Origin: Bacillus thuringiensis
GTDB lineage: Bacteria > Bacillota > Bacilli > Bacillales > Bacillaceae_G
Length of the DNA stretch: 64,000 bases
Direction: 5' to 3'
Assembly (NCBI RefSeq): GCF_001182785.1
Contig: NZ_CP012101.1
Coordinates: 248,001-312,000, forward strand
A program made the translations under genes and the position numbers. Position 1 is the stretch's first letter. Each line of letters begins with the position of its first letter. The notes under the pieces are model-generated. The model worked only from the letters and a program-made list of their open reading frames with translations. It did not search any database and was not told the DNA's origin. Positions 9,640-17,831 of the stretch are shown here, piece after piece.

Positions 9640-9695
9640 AAGTTGCGAAAACCAAGCTAAAGTAGGGAGTGTGGTGAGTAGTTCAAGAAAATTTC
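9640..9695 (+). repeat. Short relic of an IS605/TnpB-type right end, copy A
   Basis: The sequence from tgccgaagttgcgaaaacc through gtggtgagtagttcaa matches parts of the longer relic at 12425-12610. The middle (about 130 bp) is missing, and the joint lies at the repeated gtggtg. Both relics end at agtagttcaa and then diverge, which marks a mobile-element boundary. Copy A lies about 75 bp upstream of the Rpn-type gene. Confidence 0.4.
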
Positions 9696-9767
9696 CTATT
9701 TGCATGATTACCGAATTTTTATGTACAATAAAGGAAAGAGAGTTTCTTAGACAGGAAGAGGAAAGTC

Positions 9768-10673
9768 ATGACCAAGTCATTAGTAAATTTACGAATTGAT
9801 TTTGCTTTTAAGCAATTATTTGGGACAAGTGGTAGTGAGGATATTCTTATCACATTTTTAAATGCCATGCTAAAGGATTCATTAGAATCACCTATTATGT
9901 CACTACAATTAGAGGATCCACATTTACATCGAGAACACGAGGATGATAAATTATCAATTTTAGATGTCTCAGCCACACTAGACACGGGTACTAAAGTAAA
10001 CGTAGAAATTCAGTTGAATAATAATCACGACATGATTAAACGAAGTTTGTATTACTGGGGTAAATTATATACTTCACAGTTGCAAAAAGGGATGCCGTAC
10101 AGCTCTCTTCGTAAAACAATCACTATTAATTTGTTAAACTTCGTACTTTTCCCCGAATATGAGGAATTTCATACAACGGGAAAGCTATGGAATATACAAC
10201 AGCAAAAGCAATTTAGTGATGATATAGAGATTCATGTTATAGAGCTTCCAAAATTAATGGAACAATGGCGGGAAGAGAAAGTTAATCCGTGGGAAGATTC
10301 ATTTGTTCGTTGGCTGTTATTACTACCGGCAAATGAAGATGAACACTTAACTCAAACATTGGAGGATATTGCGATGAATCAAGATCCGATTTTACAAAAA
10401 GCAATGAATAAGTGGGAGCGAATGAGTCAAGATTCGACTTTCCGACAAGCCTATGAAGCGAGGGAAAAAACCCTAATGGATGAAGCTGCAAAGTTTGCTC
10501 ACGCAGAGGAGCAAGGAATCAAAAAAGGTATTGAAAAGGGTATTGAAGAAGGAAAAAAAGCCGAACGAATACAATTGGTATGTGGTATGTATAAAAACGG
10601 AATGTCTGTAGAGGATATTGCGAAATTCACGAAGTTACCTATAGAAGAAATAAGAGAAATTATCCAATTATAA
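9768..10673 (+). CDS. Rpn-family recombination-promoting nuclease / PD-(D/E)XK transposase-like protein
   Basis: A 301-residue protein of the Rpn (PDDEXK_2) family, annotated as putative transposase or recombination-promoting nuclease; E. coli RpnA cuts DNA and stimulates RecA-independent recombination. The N-terminus IDFAFKQLFGTSGSEDIL is the family signature. The nuclease core is visible as LSILDVSATLDTGTKVNVEIQ, with the D and E-x-Q residues in place. A charged tail (GIKKGIEKGIEEGKKAER) follows, and the C-terminus has a helix-turn-helix-like end, GMSVEDIAKFTKLPIEEI. The ribosome site GGAAG precedes the ATG. It lies alone between an IS605-type relic and an IS3 element, and the latter begins about 30 bp after the stop. 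Confidence 0.85.
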   Translation: MTKSLVNLRIDFAFKQLFGTSGSEDILITFLNAMLKDSLESPIMSLQLEDPHLHREHEDDKLSILDVSATLDTGTKVNVEIQLNNNHDMIKRSLYYWGKLYTSQLQKGMPYSSLRKTITINLLNFVLFPEYEEFHTTGKLWNIQQQKQFSDDIEIHVIELPKLMEQWREEKVNPWEDSFVRWLLLLPANEDEHLTQTLEDIAMNQDPILQKAMNKWERMSQDSTFRQAYEAREKTLMDEAAKFAHAEEQGIKKGIEKGIEEGKKAERIQLVCGMYKNGMSVEDIAKFTKLPIEEIREIIQL

Positions 10674-10739
10674 ATAAAAAAAGAACACCTACAAATACTG
10701 TAGTGAAGTGACCCCTAAAAGTTAGACACGGTTATTTCA

Positions 10740-11537
10740 TTAGGCAGCTTGATAAAAGTGAGTCCGGTATTGTACCGGGCTCATTTTTAATTTTGCCTTA
10801 ATCCGTTTCGTATTATAATAATCTATATATTTTTCTAATTCTATTTTAAAGTGCTCTACATTTTCAAATTCTTTTATGTAGAGGAACTCCGACTTCATAA
10901 TCCCAAAGAAATTTTCTATTACTGCGTTGTCGTAACAGTTTCCTTTTCGAGACATACTCTGGACGATAGCTCTTGATTCAAGTGTCCGGACGTACTGTCT
11001 CATTTGATAATGCCATCCTTGATCCGAATGCATCAGTAGCTGGTGGGTTTCGGGTAAACGTTCCAATGCTTTCTCTAACATGTCTGAAACAAGCGAATAC
11101 GTCGGTCTAGAACCAATTGTATAGGTAATAATTTCATCATTATACAAATCTAATACAGGTGATACATACAGTTCTTCTCCAAACAATTTAAACTCGGTGA
11201 TGTCTGTTACCCACTTTTGATTCGGTGCATCTGTATGAAAATTACGCTCTAAAATATTAGGTGCAATTCTACCGACTTTTCCTTTATAGGATTTATATTT
11301 CTTCATACGCACAACACACTTTAACCCAAGCTCTTTCATAATGCGCTGAACCTTCTTGTGGTTCACTTTCTGGCCACGATTCGTTAATTCATCACGAATG
11401 CGACGGTAACCATAACGACCTTCATTTTCCTCATAAATCGCTTTAATCTCAGCTTTCAAATCGGCATCTACATCTGGACGATTCATTTTCTTTACTAAAT
11501 CATAATACGTGCTTCGAGGAATAGTAGCTAGCTCCAC
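10740..11537 (-). CDS. IS3-family transposase OrfB (integrase, DDE), copy 1
   Basis: A 265-residue catalytic half of an IS3 transposase. It has an HTH_21-type segment (YGYRRIRDELTNRGQKVN) and an rve DDE core: D in WVTDITEFKLF, D in LLMHSDQGWHYQ and E in ENFFGIMKSEFLY. The reading frame continues upstream of the ATG (AQVVYELRHKYSVKAL...), in the -1 frame relative to orfA, so the active enzyme is probably an OrfAB fusion made by frameshifting, as in other IS3 elements. It appears intact. Confidence 0.9.
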   Translation of the reverse strand: MELATIPRSTYYDLVKKMNRPDVDADLKAEIKAIYEENEGRYGYRRIRDELTNRGQKVNHKKVQRIMKELGLKCVVRMKKYKSYKGKVGRIAPNILERNFHTDAPNQKWVTDITEFKLFGEELYVSPVLDLYNDEIITYTIGSRPTYSLVSDMLEKALERLPETHQLLMHSDQGWHYQMRQYVRTLESRAIVQSMSRKGNCYDNAVIENFFGIMKSEFLYIKEFENVEHFKIELEKYIDYYNTKRIKAKLKMSPVQYRTHFYQAA

Positions 11538-11575
11538 GAGTGCCTTGACCGAATATTTATGCCTTAATTCATAGA

Positions 11576-12094
11576 CTACTTGCGCTTTGTCTTGTTTTGT
11601 GATTTTTCCTTGTTTTGAACTAAGGCATTTAACTTTTTTAAGTACTCATTTTCCATCTCAAGCTGTTTAATGCGTGCTTCAAGTGCTTCGACTGACCCTT
11701 CAGCTAAAGGTTGTTTTAATTGTTTATTTGAATCTTTTTTCATGGATGGACGCCCCTTTTTCTTAGATTGAAGGGCATCAATTCCTTGTGTTTCGAGCTG
11801 TTTTTTCCAAACAGAAATCGTTGAAGGGGCAGGAATATTAAAGATAGCTGCCGTCTCAAATAAGGACATACCGTTTTCAATCATAAAGTTTAGTACGTCT
11901 AGTTTAAATTGTTGTGTGTAATTTGTACATCGTTTTAGAAAAGCTTCCAGACCATTCTGTTTATATTGGTTTACCCAATTCAAAATGATTGTGTCACTTA
12001 TACCGAGCGATCTACCCAGTTCTCGATAACTTTCATTTCCGTTCAAATAACGTAGAACGATTTGTATTTTTTCATCAGCTGTAAATTTAGCCAT
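11576..12094 (-). CDS. IS3-family transposase OrfA (helix-turn-helix), copy 1
   Basis: A 172-residue DNA-binding half of the IS3 transposase. Two helix-turn-helix units are visible: SYRELGRSLGISDTIILNWV at about residues 21-40 and a second in SLFETAAIFNIPAPSTISVW. A leucine-zipper-like coiled coil (EALEARIKQLEMENEYLKKL) follows at about 134-155. The end overlaps the upstream extension of OrfB in another frame. The ribosome site GGAGGTGC precedes the ATG at 12094. Confidence 0.9.
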   Translation of the reverse strand: MAKFTADEKIQIVLRYLNGNESYRELGRSLGISDTIILNWVNQYKQNGLEAFLKRCTNYTQQFKLDVLNFMIENGMSLFETAAIFNIPAPSTISVWKKQLETQGIDALQSKKKGRPSMKKDSNKQLKQPLAEGSVEALEARIKQLEMENEYLKKLNALVQNKEKSQNKTKRK

Positions 12095-12218
12095 AGAAAA
12101 ACTGCACCTCCAATTGTTAGACTGTGTCTAACAATTGGGGTGCAGTTCAAATAATCCCTGGAGTATAATTATTAGTTGGTGTATCGTCAGGAAAATAAGA
12201 ATTTACAACATTAAATAT

Positions 12219-12424
12219 TTATCGTTTTCCGACAGAAGACTCCTTACCCAAAAATATGAAGGTGTGAAACACCAATTTTAGGTGGGAGATGAATGTCGGT
12301 TGGCATAAGCCAACATGTTTGCTACCATTTACTTGTACAGATTGCTCTTCGAAAACTGAAGATATGAGGTTGGTTGCAGAAAAACGTTGCAACCGTAAAA
12401 TCTTCAACGTTCTATCGCCCCATG
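12219..12424. other. Hairpin-rich stretch left of the TnpB-type relic
   Basis: No convincing protein frame. Several perfect short hairpins occur in a row on the plus strand: GGTGTgaaACACC near 12260, GTTGGCataaGCCAAC near 12298 and GGTTGCA...TGCAACC near 12375. They may belong to the same decayed element as the relic at 12425-12610, or be a separate structured RNA. I do not recognise a family. Confidence 0.25.
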
Positions 12425-12610
12425 TTTGCCGAAGTTGCGAAAACCAAGCTAAAGTAGGGAGGGTGGTGCGTTAACGTATAAGATATTTATGTTCTCACCG
12501 TAGGGACTACGGATGGAGCCTGCTAAGATAACCGGTGGATACCTCGGTGTTCGCAGGAATATCCCGCTTCAAAAAGTCCGTAAGGACGTTAAGTGGTGAG
12601 TAGTTCAATA
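12425..12610 (+). ncRNA. Right-end (omegaRNA-like) relic of an IS605/TnpB element, copy B
   Basis: The plus strand near 12493 reads LTVGTTDGAC then stop, matching the usual C-terminal T-V-G-x-T...A-C ending of TnpB proteins. It is followed by RNA-like folds: CCTGC...GCAGG enclosing ACCG...CGGT, and a last hairpin, cccgcttc...gtccgtaaggac...aagtggtg. The segment ends at agtagttcaa, the same boundary as copy A at 9695. This order (tnpB end, folded scaffold, TTCAA end) is that of the omegaRNA/right end of IS200/IS605 elements. No tnpB ORF remains, so it is a relic. The family assignment is from pattern recognition only. Confidence 0.5.
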
Positions 12611-12633
12611 AAGAACTATACATGGATTCTACC

Positions 12634-12753
12634 TTAAATACATGCTTTATATTCCAGCATTATATTGTTAATAATTGTGTTGACGGGCAAAATTCCCTCG
12701 ACTTCATTTACTCTTGCGCCTGCAAAAACAAGGCCGTTTTCACAAGAACCATC
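12634..12753 (-). pseudogene. 3' fragment of a nitronate monooxygenase-like gene
   Basis: The minus strand reads DGSCENGLVFAGARVNEVEG, then ILPVNTIINNIMLEYKACI and stop. ENG-VFAG near the C-terminus is seen in 2-nitropropane dioxygenase/nitronate monooxygenase proteins. Only about 39 residues remain. The left border lies 24 bp from the TnpB-type right end, so insertion or deletion there may have removed the rest. No function is expected. Confidence 0.35.
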
Positions 12754-13163
12754 CATAGAGGTTATCAAAGAATCTAGCGTGCAGAAACGATAAGAACAGT
12801 TTTTTAAGCAATTTATACACTTTTATCTTTTTATTATCAGCTATTAATTTAGTGAAGTTATTTTTAATTGGACGACCTTGGAGACTGACAGTTGTTTTGA
12901 CTAATATAGTATCTTCTAATCGAGCATTTATATATTTTTCTTTAAAGAATAGATTTGTCAAAAATGAAGTGGGATGTAATCATTAATTATTTTAAGTGGG
13001 GATATGAACAGAGCTTAATAGAGATTTATATCCTATTTAATAAATGCAATCTTGGTATTTTAAGTGTTAAATAATCAATAGTTATAAAGGAAAAAACCTA
13101 TGTTTTTAGTAATCTACACAATTTCATTAACAACAATAGGATGCACAGCATATTCTAGAGGTT

Positions 13164-13394
13164 TTAAATATCAATATTCCAAAAATCTTTATAATCAATA
13201 TGCTTATCAGATTTTTTTAATATTCTAATGATCTTAGTTGCAGATGTTAAAGTGGGAATACGATCCTTTTTATTTGCTAAATTACTTATCAGAGATTTAC
13301 TTAATCCAGTTTTTTGTACTAGCCATTGTTGTTTAATTCCTCTGTGATCTAAATACTCACCAAATGGAGTTCTTTTTTTGCCTAGGCCAAACAT
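13164..13394 (-). CDS. Small XRE/Cro-type helix-turn-helix regulator
   Basis: A 76-residue DNA-binding protein with an HTH_3-like fold: IKQQWLVQKTGLSKSLISNL at residues 20-39 is the helix-turn-helix, followed by a helix SATKIIRILKKSDKHID. It is a single-domain repressor type, common on plasmids and in phages. The ATG at 13394 has the site TAGGAGGGA upstream. Its target is unknown and there is no partner gene next to it. Confidence 0.75.
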   Translation of the reverse strand: MFGLGKKRTPFGEYLDHRGIKQQWLVQKTGLSKSLISNLANKKDRIPTLTSATKIIRILKKSDKHIDYKDFWNIDI

Positions 13395-13619
13395 AAAGAA
13401 TCCCTCCTAATTAAGAATAGCGTATAAATAGTTTGTACAATTTCCCATAAATTTAAACTTTTGTCCATAAATATGGCGAATGAGTAGAATGGACCATCCA
13501 CTTATATAGTTTGTTCGACCTTGGCACTAAGCATATAGCTCTGTTTTAGAGATGATGAAAGGAAATGTTAATAAAAAATGTGAAATTAACGGATCAAACA
13601 AAGGATATGTAAAAATTTT

Positions 13620-13640
13620 GCCACCTTTCGGTGGCTTTTT
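13620..13640 (+). terminator. Rho-independent terminator
   Basis: GCCACC-tttc-GGTGGC followed by TTTTTATTT. No gene ends immediately before it; 13395-13619 holds no supported ORF. A second, weaker T-rich hairpin (aaaagatac...gtagcgtctttttt) lies at about 13770-13805. The remaining stretch to 14060 shows nothing else. Confidence 0.6.
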
Positions 13641-14071
13641 ATTTGTGCAGGAAATCTACATACGTTTCTTTTATCACAATTTTAGTTTTTTAGAAGGAAC
13701 TGGATAAAACGAAGTAAACTATAGATAAAAAGGTGAGGGGATATATAAACAAGCGATATATCAATAATGTAAAAAAGATACTTATCAGATGGTAGCGTCT
13801 TTTTTTATCTTTCTATGCAATCATAAACCATTTATCTCGAAAAAGTGAGTGGGGAAGAGAGCGAAGGGAAATCATAACGCATCAACCTATTTCAATGATT
13901 TTTTTGTCTTTAATTAAATTAGCCTTTATACTGTCCATTGGAGTTAATTACAATGGTAATATAAAAAAATAAACAAGGGAACAAATGAAACTTGTGTCAT
14001 GTCTATATATTGAAACCATATTAGAAGTGAGGGCAGTTTTATGTTTATTCAAATAAGTTTGAGGTGTGAAA

Positions 14072-14605
14072 ATGGAACAGAAGTTTATGGGAAAATTTAA
14101 TCATAATGAGCTTGACTATGTTATTGAAGATTATTGGCAAGATGTATGGAATTATTCATTTATTATTACAAAAGATCCACACTTATCAGATGACATCACG
14201 CAAGATGTCTTTATAAAAGTTTTGAAACATTGGCATTCGTTTCGAAAGGAGTCATCTATTAAAACGTGGATATTAAAAATCACAAGAAATACGGCAATAA
14301 ACTATTTGAAATCCTCTTATTTTAAAAGAATATCTTTAGTGGGTTTTTTTAGTGACGACAAGCAGTCTTCCTCGGCAGAACAAGAGTTTTTTAAGCAAGA
14401 GGAACTAAATGAAGTGTGGGATGTTGTATTAAAACTACCTAAAAAACACCGTGAAATACTAATATTGGACGCGAAATATGAATTATCTTATGAAGAAATG
14501 GCTGAAACATTAGGTGTATCCATTGGAACAGTCAAATCTAGATTAAGCCGAGCGAGAAGTAAAGTTTCAAAACTAATAGGGGAGGGTAGAAGTGATGAAC
14601 AGTAA
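14072..14605 (+). CDS. sigP: ECF sigma factor, SigP-like
   Basis: A 177-residue extracytoplasmic-function sigma factor. Region 2 (about residues 15-80) includes SDDITQDVFIKVLKHWHSF and IKTWILKITRNTAINYL. Region 4 (about 120-172) contains LPKKHREILILDAKYELSYE and the helix-turn-helix LGVSIGTVKSRLSRAR. The next gene overlaps its end and encodes a membrane anti-sigma candidate, and a penicillin-binding protein gene converges on the pair. This set matches the B. thuringiensis SigP-RsiP-PbpP system, where SigP turns on beta-lactamase genes after beta-lactam exposure. The start ATG at 14072 is chosen because GAGGT lies 6 nt before it; the GTG at 14066 is too close. The name rests on context and recalled literature. 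Confidence 0.75.
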   Translation: MEQKFMGKFNHNELDYVIEDYWQDVWNYSFIITKDPHLSDDITQDVFIKVLKHWHSFRKESSIKTWILKITRNTAINYLKSSYFKRISLVGFFSDDKQSSSAEQEFFKQEELNEVWDVVLKLPKKHREILILDAKYELSYEEMAETLGVSIGTVKSRLSRARSKVSKLIGEGRSDEQ

Positions 14606-15425
14606 AAAAAATCCTGACTGGTATAGTAAATTGAAAAAAGGCCCAATGGAGCATCGGAAAGATCAAGAAGAATTTATTTATAAAATAAAGCAATCTATAT
14701 ATCAAAATAGTGAAGTAGATTCTGTAACAAATAAGAGATCATTTCGTAAAAAAGCATTGCCTGTTGTAGTTGTGTTGGTTTGTACAATGTTATTTTTTAT
14801 TGTTCAACAACCTTGGCCTGACGATAATAAATCACCGGTAGAAAGTAGTACTCAAATTAAGCTGAAAACAAATGATGAATCTGCTCAAGATCCATCATTA
14901 AAACAATTTATGAATGATTTATCTCAAATCACAAATTCAAAAAATGAAAATGATTTGTATAGAGCGTTAAATGATGAAGTTCTATTTAAAGGGAAGAGCT
15001 ATAAAAAGGATGAATTAAAGTTTGATGAAGATATTTTTCATGAGTTGCAAGTCGCCCTTACAATGGGGGGAGAATTTGTGAATGATAAGAAGAAAGTTTA
15101 CAAAGTGCCAAGTGGATCGACAGAAATTAATCAATCAATGCAAGAATACTTTATATATGCAACTGTTACTGGAAACAAAACGAAAATTTTAGCTGAACCA
15201 AAACGAGAATCAAAAGTTTTAAATGAAGTATCTAATGAAATGGTAAAAGCTTGGATCCCGGAAAAAGTTCAAAATGATGGATATATAAAAATATCGACTA
15301 TTAACGGTGATACTACTGGATATGTACAAAAAAAGTATGTTTTAAGTGATATTAAATATGCTTTCATGTTCGAAAAGAATCATGAAAGTATATGGAAAAT
15401 AACGAATATAGAATCTATATGGTAA
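14595..15425 (+). CDS. rsiP: Membrane anti-sigma factor, RsiP-like
   Basis: A 276-residue type II membrane protein. It has a charged cytoplasmic N-terminus (residues 1-53), one membrane helix (LPVVVVLVCTMLFFIVQQPW) and a long outside domain. The outer part near residues 190-245 resembles an SH3-like module (KTKILAEPKRESKVLNEVS...GDTTGYVQKKYVL). It overlaps the sigma gene by 11 bp, so the two are translationally coupled. In the known SigP system the anti-sigma factor is degraded stepwise (site-1 then site-2 proteases) when PbpP senses beta-lactams; whether this protein has the needed cleavage sites cannot be seen. The start is the ATG 8 nt after GGAGGG. Confidence 0.7.
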   Translation: MNSKKNPDWYSKLKKGPMEHRKDQEEFIYKIKQSIYQNSEVDSVTNKRSFRKKALPVVVVLVCTMLFFIVQQPWPDDNKSPVESSTQIKLKTNDESAQDPSLKQFMNDLSQITNSKNENDLYRALNDEVLFKGKSYKKDELKFDEDIFHELQVALTMGGEFVNDKKKVYKVPSGSTEINQSMQEYFIYATVTGNKTKILAEPKRESKVLNEVSNEMVKAWIPEKVQNDGYIKISTINGDTTGYVQKKYVLSDIKYAFMFEKNHESIWKITNIESIW

Positions 15426-15426
15426 A

Positions 15427-15462
15427 AGAGGAAGGTTCACTTTAATGAACCTTCCTCTTTGT
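15427..15462. terminator. Bidirectional terminator between rsiP-like and pbpP-like genes
   Basis: aagaggaaggttca-ctttaa-tgaaccttcctctt is a perfect 14-bp stem with A-rich and T-rich flanks. It lies between the convergent genes and includes the last codons of the penicillin-binding protein gene. Confidence 0.75.
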
Positions 15463-17188
15463 TATTATTTTCTTTTTGAAGTGTATGCCAAGACTCTAAA
15501 ATTTCTGATGTGATGAGAGCAGCAATGTTTTTTTCTGAATTACTACCAGGAATAACGACAGAAACGGCAATTTGTGGATCTTCGGTAGGAGCATATGCAA
15601 TGAAAAGAGAATGATTTATCATTCTTTCTTGCTCATTTGGAAAACCTGTAATACCTGTTTTACCTGCGACGTCAAAGGGCAACTTTTTAATTTCCTCTAT
15701 ATTTTGACTCATTCCACCTTGCACGACACTCCAAAAGTTCATCGGGTAACGATTTGAACTTTCTAAAATGGGTTTAAACTTTTTTGTTTCCTTACCATTT
15801 TGATCAATAATAGCACTTACGATTTGAGGTTTATATTTATCACCTTTACTTGCCAAAGTTGCTGCATATTGAGCAATTTGAAGAGGGGTGTGTACTTCAT
15901 TTCCTCCCCAAGAGGCATTTAATAAGGCGGAGATACCATTTTCAAACTTGTTTGTTGGATGAAATTCATATTGTCCGTCTTCTTCAAAGGGTAAATCAAT
16001 CCCAGTTTTAGAACGAAGGCCGAATTGCTTTAAATACTCTGTCCATATATGTGCAACTTTTTCTATATTCCCATTATTTTGGTTGAATAAGGGTATAGCT
16101 ACTTTTGCTGTCATAAATGTGTTAGATGAATTAATAATAGCCTGCCTCGGTGTAATCTCACCTGTTGGCGTTCCAGGTGCATTCGTAATGTTATTTTGAT
16201 TATCATATTGAAAAGTACCTTTATCTAAATAAGTATCTTCAGGTTGAAAAAGCTTTTCGTTTAATCCAATTAAAATAGTAAGTGGCTTTATAGTTGAGGC
16301 CATATTTACATAAGATTCACCATACTTTAATTTTTGAATTGCTTTATTTTGCGAAAGTGATTTGATGTTTTCTTTTTTAGATGATACTTGTTCATATAAT
16401 GTATTTGGATCAAACACTGCTGAGTTGGCCATAGTTAAAATTGCGCCAGTTTTCACATCGGTTACCACAACATAACCAGCATTAACATCAGTTATTTTCT
16501 TGATTTGAGATCTTAATGATTCCTCTGTTTTTTGCTGCAACTCAGAGTCTAAAGCTAGCCGGATATCTTTTCCTTTTTGTACTTTTTGCATGTTCCATAA
16601 GAACTTTTTATTATTCACTTTAAAAATAAGAGTCTTTCCGGGTGTTCCTTTTAAATCATTTTCATATTGTAGCTCAATCCCGCTTTTTCCAACGGGTACA
16701 TTAAGGGCATTTTCTACATACCCAATTACTTGTGAACCAATTCCACGCTTAGGATAATATCGAATAACTTTATCTTTGATTATTACATTATTGGGTTTGT
16801 TTTTGTTTATGAATGCAAGTTCATTCTCAGTTATGTCAGAGTATAACGGTATATCATTCATAGTCTGCTTTTTACAAGATTGTTGTAATTGAGATTTTAT
16901 GTCCTCTGTAGAAATGTCATGTTGAAACTCGCTTGAAAATTGATTGAAAAAAGCCAATGTATTTGATGCATCATGATTCGATAGGCTTTCATCATTAGAA
17001 GTGCAATATAGAGACTTAACTTTCTTATTTGTAGCTAGTATTATACCATTTTGATCGAAAATTTTTCCTCTTTCGGCTGAAAAAGTTGCGATAGTAATTG
17101 AAATGAATTTGATTTTTAATAAAAGTAGTAAAATCAAACCTACAATAGAAAGAACTGCAAAAAATCTCCATCTTTTTGTATGTAACAT
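15437..17188 (-). CDS. pbpP: Penicillin-binding protein (transpeptidase), PbpP-like
   Basis: A 583-residue class B-type penicillin-binding protein. It has a single N-terminal membrane anchor (residues 8-30), a dimerisation region (RGKIFDQNGIILATN) and a transpeptidase domain with all three active-site motifs: SxxK in NMASTIKPLTI (near residue 297), SxN in IINSSNTFM (near 353) and KTG in VAGKTGITGFP (near 510). It is convergent with the SigP-like/RsiP-like genes and shares a terminator with them. In B. thuringiensis, PbpP is the beta-lactam sensor needed to activate SigP, and the context makes that role likely here; a plain cell-wall transpeptidase is the alternative. The ribosome site GGGAGGG lies 5 nt before the ATG. 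Confidence 0.8.
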   Translation of the reverse strand: MLHTKRWRFFAVLSIVGLILLLLLKIKFISITIATFSAERGKIFDQNGIILATNKKVKSLYCTSNDESLSNHDASNTLAFFNQFSSEFQHDISTEDIKSQLQQSCKKQTMNDIPLYSDITENELAFINKNKPNNVIIKDKVIRYYPKRGIGSQVIGYVENALNVPVGKSGIELQYENDLKGTPGKTLIFKVNNKKFLWNMQKVQKGKDIRLALDSELQQKTEESLRSQIKKITDVNAGYVVVTDVKTGAILTMANSAVFDPNTLYEQVSSKKENIKSLSQNKAIQKLKYGESYVNMASTIKPLTILIGLNEKLFQPEDTYLDKGTFQYDNQNNITNAPGTPTGEITPRQAIINSSNTFMTAKVAIPLFNQNNGNIEKVAHIWTEYLKQFGLRSKTGIDLPFEEDGQYEFHPTNKFENGISALLNASWGGNEVHTPLQIAQYAATLASKGDKYKPQIVSAIIDQNGKETKKFKPILESSNRYPMNFWSVVQGGMSQNIEEIKKLPFDVAGKTGITGFPNEQERMINHSLFIAYAPTEDPQIAVSVVIPGSNSEKNIAALITSEILESWHTLQKENNNKEEGSLK

Positions 17189-17329
17189 ATAGCCCTCCCT
17201 TATGTAGCTTATTTCATCTTATAGTTAATTATTTTTTTTGTAAATGTGGAATAACCTTATTGCTTAGGTTTTCTATTAAGTATTACATCATGAAGAAAGG
17301 AATAATCAATATGAAAAGTTACTAGCAAG

Positions 17330-17674
17330 GGTTCTGTTGCAAAGTTTAAAAAACATAAAAAAGTTGCTAAATGAGGAACAATGTTTAGGAAGTAGCTAGT
17401 AATTGGTGAAGTTCCTTATTTGTTGAAAAGGCGGAGTCTTTCTGAAGACTTCGCCTCTGTTTATATAAAGCATGAATGGTTTCGATTCCTTTTATGGTAC
17501 GAGAAGCATGACGAAGATTTTGAAATCCTGCGGATTTAACAAAATGTCGCTTAATATGTCTATGGTCCTGTTCAATGAGATTATTGAAATGTTTGATGGT
17601 ACAGTGTTTTGTATGATTATAAAAGCCATTTTTCTTCCAGTTTAATTTTGTTGAGAAAACTTTGTAGCAGAACC
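17330..17674 (-). mobile_element. Internally deleted IS240 (IS6 family), 345 bp
   Basis: Both ends are intact IS240-type inverted repeats: ggttctgttgcaaagttt at 17330 and its partner, ending agaacc, at 17674. Between them only the 3' part of the transposase gene remains, corresponding to the HCTIKHFNNLIEQDHRHIKR region and the end of the protein. The 5' half is lost. With both ends present it could be moved by an intact IS240 such as the one at 53002. No 8-bp direct repeats flank it. Confidence 0.7.
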
Positions 17675-17831
17675 ATCTGTAGTATATATTGAGTTTAGGG
17701 CTAGTTATTGTAATGATTATTATAACAATTCTTTAGTTGTGAGAAAGAATAGATTTGTAAATTATTATTCTATAGTCATAAAAGACATCAATCTGAAAAG
17801 AAAGATGTCCTTTATTTAATAGTATTACGGT

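Larger units (their letters stand above)
10704..12149 (-). mobile_element. IS3-family (IS150-like) insertion sequence, copy 1
   Basis: A 1446-bp element bounded by imperfect inverted repeats, tgaagtgacccctaaaag at the left and, read inward from the right, tgaactgcaccccaat. It carries orfA and orfB on the minus strand. A 36-bp hairpin-like sequence (caattgttagactgtgtctaacaattg) lies just upstream of orfA. No 3-bp target duplication is seen (tag left, aat right). A second copy is at 49905-51315. Confidence 0.85.

Noticed and set aside
12425..12610. Group I or group II intron
   Set aside because: No group II domain V hairpin and no group I P/Q/R/S core in the right order; the TnpB-like ending and the shared TTCAA border fit an IS605 right end better.
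12740..12961. 73-residue minus-strand ORF
   Set aside because: No ribosome site, composition like random AT-rich DNA, and it overlaps the nitronate monooxygenase relic.
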